DNA of 18,890 nt from SSS58A sp041648155 (lineage in GTDB: Bacteria; Krumholzibacteriota; Krumholzibacteriia; Krumholzibacteriales; Krumholzibacteriaceae), in assembly GCA_041648155.1 (NCBI GenBank), contig JBAZPL010000028.1, positions 1 to 18,890 on the forward strand. The letters run 5' to 3'. The notes under the pieces are model-generated. The model saw only the letters and a list, made by a program, of their open reading frames with translations. It was not told the origin of the DNA and did not search any database. Positions 7,504 through 14,295 of this stretch are shown here, in pieces. The translations under genes were made by a program, and so were the position numbers. The stretch's first letter is position 1. The number at the start of each line of letters is the position of its first letter.

Positions 7504-8448
7504 TTGGACCGCAACCTCGCCCTTGAGCTCGTGAGAGTAACGGAATCCGCTGCCCTCGCGTCCGCCCGTTTTTTCGGGAAAGGGGATCCTGCGAGCGCGG
7601 ACAGGGCCGCCGTCGAAGCGATGGAGCTCTCCTTCAAAGGCGTCAAGATATCCGGCCACATCATAATCGGCGAGGAGCGAATCAGCGAGAGTTCGAAGCT
7701 TTGCGTCGGGGACACGATCGGCGCCGGCGGCGAGGCGGCGTTCGACATCGTGCTCGATCCGGTCGATTGCATCGAAGCGCTCGCCGACGGACAGTCGAAT
7801 TCGATCTCGGCGATCGCCATGGGACAGCGAGGGACGTTCCTGGAGCTCGTCGCTCCGTACATGCGGAAGTTGGCGGTCGGGGCCGAGGCGGCGGATGCGA
7901 TCGATCTCAACGCATCGGTGTTCGATAACCTTGTTCGCATCGCGGACGCCAAAAGGGTTTACGTCGAGGACCTGACCGTATCGATACTCGACCGCGAGCG
8001 TCATCGAAAGCTCATTGACGAGGTGCGTCGGGCGGGAGCGAGGATAGAGCTTCTCAAGGCCGGAGAGCTCGCCGCCGCGATCTCCGCATCCCTCCCGGGG
8101 ACGGGCATCGACGTCATGATGGGAGTCGGAGACGCCAAGCAGGGCATCATCGCGGCCGCCGCCGTCGCATGCCTCGGCGCCGGGCTCCAGGTCCAGTTCA
8201 TGCCGGATCGCGACGCGGAGCCGGAAAACCTGTCGGGCGAGTTCAGGAAGATATACGGTGCCCGCGATCTCGTCGGAGGAGACGTCATGTTCGCCGCGAC
8301 CGGAGCCTCCCGGAGCGACTTTCTCGACGGGGTCATGTTCAGGCCGGGGGGGGCCGTCACGCACAGCGTCGTTTTTCGGAGCAAGTCGGGCACGATCCGT
8401 TTCCTCAAGACCGAGCATTCCTTCGAAAAAGCGCCCGATTACACCTGA
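7504..8448 (+). CDS. GlpX-family (class II fructose-1,6-bisphosphatase) homologue with altered active site
   Basis: A 314-residue protein from a TTG start, with GGAGG nine bases upstream and the family-typical opening DRNLALELVRVTESAALAS. The family hydrolyses fructose-1,6-bisphosphate in gluconeogenesis. Against E. coli GlpX (recalled from memory) it appears to align without gaps through residue 214. Asp33, Glu57 and Asp85 of the metal site are kept. Lys29 is Pro, Asp61 is Ser, Glu88-Gly-Thr90 is Asp-Cys-Ile, Asp186 is Ala and Glu213 is Gln. The C-terminal VMFAATGAS and GTIRFLKTEHSF are typical. The fold is therefore clear, but the usual activity is doubtful; it may have another substrate or a regulatory role. 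It sits between the zinc-ribbon membrane protein and rarA, three bases before the latter, suggesting one operon. Confidence 0.85.
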   Translation: MDRNLALELVRVTESAALASARFFGKGDPASADRAAVEAMELSFKGVKISGHIIIGEERISESSKLCVGDTIGAGGEAAFDIVLDPVDCIEALADGQSNSISAIAMGQRGTFLELVAPYMRKLAVGAEAADAIDLNASVFDNLVRIADAKRVYVEDLTVSILDRERHRKLIDEVRRAGARIELLKAGELAAAISASLPGTGIDVMMGVGDAKQGIIAAAAVACLGAGLQVQFMPDRDAEPENLSGEFRKIYGARDLVGGDVMFAATGASRSDFLDGVMFRPGGAVTHSVVFRSKSGTIRFLKTEHSFEKAPDYT

Positions 8449-8451
8449 GCC

Positions 8452-9786
8452 ATGCACAATCTTTTCAAGAGCGATGTGCCGCCGCCCCTGGCGGAGCGGA
8501 TGCGTCCGCCGAGCCTCGACGAGTTCGTCGGTCAGGAGGATCTCGTCGGCGAGGGGAAGATCCTCCGGCGCATCCTCGAAAACGGAAAGCTCGAATCCTC
8601 CCTTATCTTCTGGGGCCCTCCCGGCTGCGGCAAGACCACGCTGGCGCGCCTCATCGCCCGCGCCGTCGATTCGCATTTCGAGCACTTCTCGGCCGTTACG
8701 GCGGGGATCGCGGACGTCAAGCGCGTCGCGGCGGAGGCGATCTCGCGCCTCACGCTCAACGGCGCGAGAACGATCCTCTTCATCGACGAGATCCATCGCT
8801 TCAACAAGGCGCAGCAGGACGCGTTCCTTCCCTTCATCGAGGATGGATCGATCGTGCTCATAGGCGCGACGACCGAGAATCCGAGCTTCGAGGTCATCGC
8901 GCCGCTGCTCTCGCGGTGCCGCGTGTTCATCCTGAAACCTCTCGGGGAGGAAGAGATCGCGAAGGTCGTCGCTCGTGCTCTCGCGGACCCGGCGGCCGGC
9001 TACGGCGGCAGGGGCATCGCGATTTCGGAAGAGGATATCCGTTACCTCGCGTACCTCTCGTTCGGCGACGCGCGCATGGCGCTCAACGCGCTCGAGATGG
9101 CGGTGCAATCGGTGGGGCGCTTGGAAGGAGGGATCGTTCTCACCCGGGAGCTTCTCGAAGAAGCGGCCCAGAAAAGGGCCATTCTCTACGACAAAAAGGG
9201 GGAGGAGCACTACAATATCATATCCGCTCTCCACAAGAGCCTTCGGGGAGGGGATCCCGACGCTTCCCTGTACTGGCTCGCCCGCATGCTCGAGGCGGGG
9301 GAGGATCCGCTCTACGTAGCGCGCCGCCTCGTTCGGTTCGCCTCGGAGGATATCGGCAGCGCCGATCCTCAGGCGCTGACCGCGGCCCTGAACGGCATGC
9401 AGGCGGTTCATTTCATGGGAATTCCCGAGGGGAAGCTCGCCCTCGCGCAGGTGGTCGTCTATCTCGCGCTCGCTCCGAAGAGCAACGCTCTCTATGCGGC
9501 CTACGAGGAGGCCGCGCGGGACGTTCGGGAGCATGGGCCGCTCCCCGTGCCGTTCTGGATCCGGAATCCCGTAACGGTGCTCATGAAGGATATCGGTTAC
9601 GGCAAGGGATACCGGTATCCGCACGAAGAGCCCGACGCGATCGTGGACCAGGAGTATTTTCCCGAAGAGCTCGCCGGCCGCCGATATTACCATCCCGTCG
9701 AGCGGGGATTCGAACGCGAGATGATAAAGCGCATCGAATACTGGCGCGGCCTCCGCGAGAGGAAAAGAGGAAAAAATGCGGAATAA
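8452..9786 (+). CDS. rarA: Replication-associated recombination protein RarA (MgsA), AAA+ ATPase
   Basis: A 444-residue RarA of the usual length, a clamp-loader-like AAA+ ATPase that acts at stalled replication forks and single-stranded DNA ends. The opening LAERMRPPSLDEFVGQEDLVG is diagnostic. Walker A is GPPGCGKT at 55-62, Walker B is ILFIDEIH at 108-115, sensor 1 is ATTEN at 139-143, and the SRC at 154-156 holds the conserved arginine. The C-terminal half (HYNIISALHKSLRGGDPDASLYWLARML, and RFASEDIGSADP) is the family's helical tetramerisation region. It starts three bases after the stop of the GlpX homologue and has no Shine-Dalgarno of its own, so translation is likely coupled. No key residue is missing. 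Confidence 0.97.
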   Translation: MHNLFKSDVPPPLAERMRPPSLDEFVGQEDLVGEGKILRRILENGKLESSLIFWGPPGCGKTTLARLIARAVDSHFEHFSAVTAGIADVKRVAAEAISRLTLNGARTILFIDEIHRFNKAQQDAFLPFIEDGSIVLIGATTENPSFEVIAPLLSRCRVFILKPLGEEEIAKVVARALADPAAGYGGRGIAISEEDIRYLAYLSFGDARMALNALEMAVQSVGRLEGGIVLTRELLEEAAQKRAILYDKKGEEHYNIISALHKSLRGGDPDASLYWLARMLEAGEDPLYVARRLVRFASEDIGSADPQALTAALNGMQAVHFMGIPEGKLALAQVVVYLALAPKSNALYAAYEEAARDVREHGPLPVPFWIRNPVTVLMKDIGYGKGYRYPHEEPDAIVDQEYFPEELAGRRYYHPVERGFEREMIKRIEYWRGLRERKRGKNAE

Positions 9787-9813
9787 AGAGGAACAGAGAG
9801 GAATAAAGAGGAA
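9780..9813. repeat. 14-base direct repeat at the end of rarA
   Basis: GGAATAAAGAGGAA occurs at 9780-9793 and again at 9800-9813, a 20-base period, overlapping the rarA stop codon. The bases between are also purine-rich. It may be a small tandem duplication. Confidence 0.7.
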
Positions 9814-9828
9814 TCTTGAAATCAAGAT
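9813..9828. other. Short inverted repeat downstream of rarA
   Basis: ATCTTGAAATCAAGAT forms a six-base stem with a four-base loop. It is not GC-rich and has no poly-T run after it, so it is not a convincing terminator. It could be an operator or a Rho-associated 3' structure. Confidence 0.4.
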
Positions 9829-9883
9829 ATGCCTAGCTCTACCAACGCCTCTATCAGTCAACGAATAATGATTTTTAACCTCC

Positions 9884-9912
9884 TTGACAAGATTGTTCAA
9901 AGCTGTCATAAT
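9884..9912 (+). promoter_or_regulatory. Sigma70-type promoter of the orphan secreted-protein gene
   Basis: TTGACA (9884-9889, perfect) and CATAAT (9907-9912, one mismatch) are separated by exactly 17 bases. The predicted start is near 9919-9921, giving a leader of about 62 bases before GTG 9983. It lies in the AT-rich 196-base gap after rarA. Confidence 0.8.
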
Positions 9913-9920
9913 TAATGCTG

Positions 9921-9936
9921 AGTAAAGAATTTTAAC
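9921..9936 (+). repeat. 16-base element at the predicted transcript 5' end, copy 2
   Basis: AGTAAAGAATTTTAAC, identical to the minus-strand copy at 4964-4979 and again placed at the predicted +1 of a strong promoter of a secreted-protein gene. The copy here begins eight bases after the -10 box; the other begins five bases after. Confidence 0.7.
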
Positions 9937-9982
9937 GAGGCCTTTTGGCGCACGGAGCGGAGGTCATCGGAGGATCATAGTT

Positions 9983-10960
9983 GTGAAGAAAGCCCTTCTG
10001 GCTTCGATCGTTTTTATCGCGTTCATCGTCAGCGCGAGCGGTGCGCTTCAGGCGCAATGCTATGGAGCTCTCGCGCTCTCGTCGAGTTTTGCCGAGTTCG
10101 ATTATCTTGTGAGGCTCGCCGTCCATTTCGGCGACGCCTCTTCGATTCCCACCGACATCGTGTGCAGCAGGAGCATGCTTTCGAGCGAGCTCGTGATCGA
10201 CGTTCCCCTGTGGGCCTACAATCTCCACGAGGGTGCCGGGTACCTCGAGTTCTCGGTCGTTTCGAACGAGAGCATCGCGGTGTTCATTCCCGACAACTGC
10301 TGGAGCGTCGTTGCGAGCAGCCGGTACAGTTCCGGGAACGATTACTGCCTCGATCTCGCGCTCCAGGCGTGCGAGAGCTCCTGCGGTCCGGTGCGGATCG
10401 GTTATGCCCAGGTGGTTCGTGTCAAGGGGAGCGATCCGGTCTGGATCGATCTGAGACCGAACAGCCAGACGGGCAAGATGATCGCGATCGACGACTACGG
10501 GAAATCGCACAACGTTTTTTCTCCTCAGCACGGCGGATTCCTCGGACAGAATTATCTCTACGCGTGCCAGCAGCCGATCTGCGAGGAGCCCAATATGAGC
10601 GTTATCGATTTCGTCGCCCAGCAGGGGCAGGGATGCTCCGTGAAGCTCACCTGGGTCGCGGGCAGCGGCAACCGGACGATGATCCGCTACCGGACCGACC
10701 GCTATCCGACGGGCACCGATGACGGGCTTCTCGCCATCGAAGTTCCGAGCGCTCCCGGCGAGAGCCGGTACTACTTCCATACGGGCATTCCGAGCGTCGC
10801 GACGCTCTATTACAAAGCGTTTTCCCTGACGCGCGACGCCGGAGATCTTATCACGCGGAGCTCTTTCGTCGAATGCGCTTCGGTCGATACCGTGCAGGTG
10901 AAGTGCGAGATCGGAGTGGAAACGACGAGTTGGGGATCGATCAAGAGCCTCTTCAAATAG
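9983..10960 (+). CDS. Secreted cysteine-rich protein of unknown function with FnIII-like C-terminal region
   Basis: A 325-residue protein read from GTG with GGAGG nine bases upstream. It has a classical signal peptide (MKK, hydrophobic 4-20, ALQA cleavage site near residue 24). The mature part holds eleven cysteines (26, 61, 106, 122, 130, 134, 195, 200, 218, 298, 308), suggesting disulfides formed outside the cytoplasm. Residues about 40-150 form a beta-rich domain (ELVIDVPLWAYNL, GYLEFSVVS, VRIGYAQVVRV), and 205-300 resemble a fibronectin III fold (VKLTWVAGSGNRTMIRYRTD, TLYYKAFSLT). The last residues, TTSWGSIKSLFK, follow the final predicted strand and could be a short sorting or anchoring tail; there is no FlgD-like domain. 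It is a lone gene with its own strong promoter. I do not recognise a family. Confidence 0.75.
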   Translation: MKKALLASIVFIAFIVSASGALQAQCYGALALSSSFAEFDYLVRLAVHFGDASSIPTDIVCSRSMLSSELVIDVPLWAYNLHEGAGYLEFSVVSNESIAVFIPDNCWSVVASSRYSSGNDYCLDLALQACESSCGPVRIGYAQVVRVKGSDPVWIDLRPNSQTGKMIAIDDYGKSHNVFSPQHGGFLGQNYLYACQQPICEEPNMSVIDFVAQQGQGCSVKLTWVAGSGNRTMIRYRTDRYPTGTDDGLLAIEVPSAPGESRYYFHTGIPSVATLYYKAFSLTRDAGDLITRSSFVECASVDTVQVKCEIGVETTSWGSIKSLFK

Positions 10961-10977
10961 GCGCCCGGCGCATATCT

Positions 10978-11664
10978 TCAGACCGTCAAATCCTTCAATA
11001 GGTCGCGCAGTTCGGCGAGGCTCGAAAGCATGAGGTCCGCGCCGCCGAGCTCCAGATCCTTCGTGATCTCCGTTTCGATGAGGATCACGCTCATTCCCGC
11101 TTCCTTCGCGCTCGTCACGCCCTTTTCCGCGTCCTCGATCGCGAGGCATCGTTCGGGGGGAAGGCCGAGCCTCTCGGCCGCGACGAGATAGGTCTCGGGA
11201 TAGGGCTTCGTTCTCTTGACGTGGTCCTTGCCGACGATAACGCCGAAGCGGTGCTCGATCCCGTTCGCGCTGAGTATCGCCCTGATGTCGCGCTCGTAAG
11301 AACCGGAGGCGATGGCGAGAACGAGCCCCGCCTTTTCGAAGGCTTCGATGACGGCGATCGCCTCGGCGAACGGTTTGATGGCGCCCGAGCTGCAGAAGGC
11401 CGAGTAGATGGGGTCCTTCTCGGCGCGCAGCGCGGCGGGATCCAATCCCAGGTTGTAGCGCCGTATCTCGCTTTCGGCCCCACCGCCGCGCGAGGTCCAT
11501 TCGAGCCAGTACTCCGCGCGGTCGAGCGTGTGCCCCGCCTTCGCGAAGACGCGGGAATACGCCTCGAAATGGTACGGTTCCGAATCGACGATGACGTTGT
11601 CGAAATCGAAGATGACGGCCGTGTTCGATTCGATGAGGCGCCTGAGCGCGTCGCGCGTGTTCAT
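10978..11664 (-). CDS. HAD-superfamily phosphatase, beta-phosphoglucomutase-like subfamily
   Basis: A 228-residue cytoplasmic HAD hydrolase (subfamily IA size), which removes or moves phosphate through an aspartyl-phosphate intermediate. Motif I is FDFDNVIVDSEP with Asp20 as nucleophile and Asp22 as acid/base; the usual Gly after the second Asp is Asn. A helical cap follows at about 25-95. Motif II is Ser120 (IASGS), motif III is Lys153 (RTKPYPETY), and motif IV is Glu177-Asp178 (CLAIEDAEKGV). All catalytic residues are present. The substrate cannot be read from sequence; small sugar phosphates are usual in this branch. Its ATG overlaps the stop of the upstream membrane-protein gene as ATGA (11661-11664), indicating translational coupling, so the two products probably act in one process. 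A longer upstream extension in this frame is only a shadow of that gene. Confidence 0.9.
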   Translation of the reverse strand: MNTRDALRRLIESNTAVIFDFDNVIVDSEPYHFEAYSRVFAKAGHTLDRAEYWLEWTSRGGGAESEIRRYNLGLDPAALRAEKDPIYSAFCSSGAIKPFAEAIAVIEAFEKAGLVLAIASGSYERDIRAILSANGIEHRFGVIVGKDHVKRTKPYPETYLVAAERLGLPPERCLAIEDAEKGVTSAKEAGMSVILIETEITKDLELGGADLMLSSLAELRDLLKDLTV

Positions 11665-12581
11665 GGCCTGTCTCCCGGCCTCGCGACGCTCCACGTGCCG
11701 CCGAGAACGTCGACATCGAGTCGCACGGGCGTGAGGAAGCGGATGAACCGGTACATGAGGAAACACTCGAGGGCGAAGGGGGGAAACCCGAGGAAGCCGA
11801 GAACGGGCATCTCGAAGAGCTTCACGCCGGGGAGATAGGGCACGTGATAGTTCCACTTCGTGAGCGCCCAGAAATTCCACGATTCCCAGAGAATCCCGCA
11901 GACGGCGCCGGAGACGAGAAGCGACACGAAGAGGCCGTAATCTCCCGCCCGGAACGCCGCGCCGAACGATCCTATCCCGAGCCGGTCGTTCATTCCCTCG
12001 AACCAGAGAAGAACGCTGATCCAGGGAAGAGGGCAGAGCCAGGGAGAGGGATAGACGAGGACGACGACGAAGAGGAGAAAGCCCGCGAAGAAAAACGCCG
12101 TCTCGGTCCCGCGGCCGAGGGCGAGCGGCCGGCGATTGCGGAGGCGCTGTCCGAAGAGCGAATCGATGAGTTCGGCGGTTATGAATATGGCGGGTGTGAT
12201 CGTTGCGTACGACCAGGCATACCCGAGCCAGCGCGCGGCGGTTCCTTCGGGGAGATTGACGTACGACCAGTTCTTCAGGAGAAGATTCACTCCTTCGAAT
12301 ACGTACCAGGTGATGATCGAGATCGGGACGACCAGGAGGAACTCCCTGCGCCGCGCCGTGAGAGGGGAGCTTCCCTTTCGCGCGGCGACGAGGGCATCGA
12401 TCAGGATTATGTAGCCGGTCCAGATGAGCGGCGTGAAGTAGGTCTTGACCCATGTGTTGCCGGCGATGAGAAGCAGCTCGGAAGCGAGAATGATCCCTAT
12501 TCCGAGGATCGTATGGGGCCGCAGGCGCTTCGCGTTCTTTTCAGACATGCGCGCACATCCGGAGTTTGTGCCGGGCGCCAT
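11661..12581 (-). CDS. Polytopic integral membrane protein of unknown function
   Basis: Up to 306 residues with about eight hydrophobic spans, for example HTILGIGIILASELLLIAG, EFLLVVPISIITWYVF, AFFFAGFLLFVVVLVY and GLFVSLLVSGAVCGILW. Charged and aromatic residues sit in conserved-looking positions at the membrane faces: WYVFEGVNLLLKNWSY, and WESWNFWALTKWNYHVPYL near the C-terminus. This layout resembles an uncharacterised family of bacterial integral membrane proteins; lycopene-cyclase-like folds are an alternative I cannot test. The first ATG (12581) and ATG 12548 are both possible starts, and the second begins directly at the basic MSEKNAKRLRP segment. The gene is translationally coupled to the HAD phosphatase by an ATGA overlap, and is divergent from the PP2C gene, about 120 bases apart. 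Confidence 0.7.
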   Translation of the reverse strand: MAPGTNSGCARMSEKNAKRLRPHTILGIGIILASELLLIAGNTWVKTYFTPLIWTGYIILIDALVAARKGSSPLTARRREFLLVVPISIITWYVFEGVNLLLKNWSYVNLPEGTAARWLGYAWSYATITPAIFITAELIDSLFGQRLRNRRPLALGRGTETAFFFAGFLLFVVVLVYPSPWLCPLPWISVLLWFEGMNDRLGIGSFGAAFRAGDYGLFVSLLVSGAVCGILWESWNFWALTKWNYHVPYLPGVKLFEMPVLGFLGFPPFALECFLMYRFIRFLTPVRLDVDVLGGTWSVARPGDRP

Positions 12582-12602
12582 CGCCGGAATCCGCGATTTC
12601 GA

Positions 12603-12631
12603 TTGACGTTATAATCGCGGGTCGCTACCTT
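12603..12631 (+). promoter_or_regulatory. Possible promoter of the PP2C phosphatase gene
   Basis: TTGACG (12603-12608) and TACCTT (12626-12631) are 17 bases apart in the divergent region ahead of the PP2C gene. A TATAAT at 12610-12615 lies between them but has no -35 box at a workable distance. Either reading is weak. Confidence 0.3.
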
Positions 12632-12703
12632 ACAGCGAGCAATCTATCATCGATTCTCAGGCAAGACAAGGGCTCGTTTGCGTTGGAAATGAAGGATACA
12701 TCG

Positions 12704-13507
12704 ATGAAATACATCTTCGACGCCGAGAGCGATCGCGGTTCGATCCGCGAACGCAACGAGGATTATTACGGCATCTACGTGCCCGAATCGGACGATATTG
12801 TCGAAAGCCTCGGCGTGCTCGCGATCGTCTCCGACGGCATGGGAGGGCACCTGTCCGGAGCGGAGGCGAGCAAGAAATCGGTCGAGGTGATGGGCCGCGT
12901 CTACTACGACGGAACGGGTGCCGCGGTAGTTGAACGAGGTCACGGCGAAGAGCTGCACGAATCGCGCAGCTCGCTGTCCGCACCGGCGGTGAACCGTCTG
13001 CGTTGGGCGTTCCTCGAGGCGAACCGCGAGGTTTTCGAAATCGTCGGCGAGGGGCGCAACCACACGGCAGGCACGACGTGCACCGCGATCGTGATGCTTC
13101 CCGATCTGATTCATATCGCGCATGCGGGGGATTCCCGCGCGTATCTCCTGAGCAAGGGCGTTTTCAAGCAGCTCACCGACGATCACAGCGTCGTCGGGGA
13201 GCTGGTCCGCAAGGGAATGCTGAGCAAGGAAGAGGCCGTGCGGCATCCGCACCGAAACGTCATAACGAAGGCGGTGGGCCTTCGCGGCGATCTCGATGTC
13301 GACATCACGGAATCGGTTCCGGTGGCGCCGGGAGATCGCATACTCCTGTGCTCCGACGGTCTCTACTCGATGCTCGGCGAGGAGGAGATCGCGGAGATAA
13401 CAGCGAACGGCATGCCCGATAAGGTCTGCAAGAGGCTCGTCAAGCGCGCGAAGGAAGAGGGCGGGAGCGACAACATCACCGTCATCGTCGCGGAAAAGAT
13501 CTCATAG
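12704..13507 (+). CDS. PP2C-family (PPM) serine/threonine protein phosphatase, Stp1/PrpC-like
   Basis: A 267-residue soluble phosphatase with the full PPM motif set: ERNED at 16-20, SDGMGGH at 43-49, TTCTAIV at 124-130, HAGDSRAYLL at 140-149, LTDDHSVVGELVRKG at 157-171, CSDGLYSML at 216-224, and GGSDNITVIV at 253-262. The metal-binding aspartates (20, 44, 218, 256) are all present. It matches the stand-alone bacterial Stp/PrpC type that removes phosphate from targets of Hanks-type kinases; no kinase gene is in the window. The start is set at 12704 because AAGGA lies seven bases upstream; in-frame ATGs at 12566 and 12689 add residues that are not part of the fold. An extra segment of about 30 residues (70-98) separates motifs and may be a surface loop. 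Confidence 0.92.
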   Translation: MKYIFDAESDRGSIRERNEDYYGIYVPESDDIVESLGVLAIVSDGMGGHLSGAEASKKSVEVMGRVYYDGTGAAVVERGHGEELHESRSSLSAPAVNRLRWAFLEANREVFEIVGEGRNHTAGTTCTAIVMLPDLIHIAHAGDSRAYLLSKGVFKQLTDDHSVVGELVRKGMLSKEEAVRHPHRNVITKAVGLRGDLDVDITESVPVAPGDRILLCSDGLYSMLGEEEIAEITANGMPDKVCKRLVKRAKEEGGSDNITVIVAEKIS

Positions 13508-13511
13508 CTAC

Positions 13512-13598
13512 GCGGGTCCTGTCGGCGATTGCACCCCGCACGTGCTCGCTCGCAAAGCTCGCTGCGCCCCGTGCGGGGGCCCCATCGCCGCCACCCGC
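13512..13598. repeat. Nested inverted repeat able to form a long imperfect hairpin
   Basis: Three arm pairs nest in register: GCGGGT (13512-13517) with ACCCGC (13593-13598), CGGCGAT (13523-13529) with ATCGCCG (13584-13590), and CCCCGCACG (13534-13542) with CGTGCGGGG (13570-13578). The loop of 27 bases carries GCTCGCT twice. It lies between the stops of convergent genes. It could be a bidirectional terminator structure lacking T runs, or a REP/MITE-like palindromic element. Confidence 0.8.
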
Positions 13599-13650
13599 TA
13601 TTCAGAGTGCTCCGGCACCGCCACCCGCGCAGAATCACAAGGACAGGATA

Positions 13651-14295
13651 CTAGAAGATGATATTGATACCGGCGCCGAAGAGAGATGTTCTGGCGAGGT
13701 TCGCTTCGATGAGAAGCTGGGCTTCGTTCGAGACCGGAATCTTGACTCCGACCCGCACGAGCGCGCCGGCGTCGGTTTCGTCGTTCGAGCCGGGGCAGAG
13801 GCAGTCGGCGACCGTCGTGCTCCCGTGCTTCATGTCGATCTGCTCGATGTCGGCAATCAGGGAACAATAGGGCTCGATCGCGCGCCCCGCGATGGACGCG
13901 ATGCGTCCGCTCGCGAGGATGCCGAAGCCGAAGTGGAACCGCTCTGCCGCACCGGAGGTCAGGCTTCCGAACGAGGCGTCGAGCGCGAGGTTCACCGGGA
14001 GCCGTGCCGTGCTTTCGAGGATCACGATCTTGAAGTCGATGCCGCCGCCGAAGAAACTCTCGCTGCACGAGCGATCGAGGCCGAGCTGAAGTCCGAAATC
14101 GCTCACGCGCGATATGTTGAACCGCGCGCTCACGCCGGTGCGAAAAGTGTTGTTTCCGGCGAGCATGAATACCGATCCTTCCCCGTCCTCCGCGGCGGAC
14201 GCGCCCGCGAATTGCCCGAGCGTCTGCGCCGAGAGACTCGTGCAGGTCGTGCCGAGCAGGATCAGCAGTATCGGTAACGCTTTCTTCATTTTCAT
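13651..14295 (-). CDS. Small outer-membrane beta-barrel protein
   Basis: From ATG 14295 this is a 214-residue protein with a signal peptide (MKMKKALPILLILLG, cleavage likely after the Ala of LSAQT near residue 23). The mature sequence is a run of amphipathic strands (ARFNISRVSDFGLQLGLD, DFKIVILESTARLPVNLALDASFGS, FHFGFGILASGRIASI) and ends with GAGINIIF. The terminal aromatic residue is typical of BAM-inserted barrels. A Cys pair (CLCPG) lies in a predicted loop. The first longer ATG, 14391, would place an unlikely 32-residue extension ahead of the signal peptide and is rejected. There is no Shine-Dalgarno; a TATATT lies eight bases before the ATG, so a leaderless mRNA is possible. It is convergent with the PP2C gene and divergent from nrdJ. 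Function is unknown. Confidence 0.75.
   Translation of the reverse strand: MKMKKALPILLILLGTTCTSLSAQTLGQFAGASAAEDGEGSVFMLAGNNTFRTGVSARFNISRVSDFGLQLGLDRSCSESFFGGGIDFKIVILESTARLPVNLALDASFGSLTSGAAERFHFGFGILASGRIASIAGRAIEPYCSLIADIEQIDMKHGSTTVADCLCPGSNDETDAGALVRVGVKIPVSNEAQLLIEANLARTSLFGAGINIIF

Noticed and set aside
9813..9828. Inverted repeat after rarA as an intrinsic terminator
   Set aside because: The stem is AT-rich, only six bases, and has no T run.
7396..9909. A very long open frame (837 codons) on the minus strand opposite the glpX-like and rarA genes
   Set aside because: It is the antisense shadow of two well-recognised genes in GC-rich DNA; its product is low-complexity Arg/Asp/Glu/Gly-rich with no motif.
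11665..12453. N-terminal extension of the HAD phosphatase frame
   Set aside because: The HAD fold begins at ATG 11664; the extension is the out-of-frame reading of the membrane-protein gene.
12610..12615. TATAAT ahead of the PP2C gene as a perfect -10 box
   Set aside because: No -35-like hexamer lies 16-18 bases upstream (the sequence there is GAATCC); kept only as a remark in the weak promoter entry.
13512..13628. Repeated CCGCCACCCGC-like segments as a CRISPR or tandem array
   Set aside because: Only two copies about 30 bases apart, one of which is part of the inverted-repeat arm; no spacers and no cas genes.
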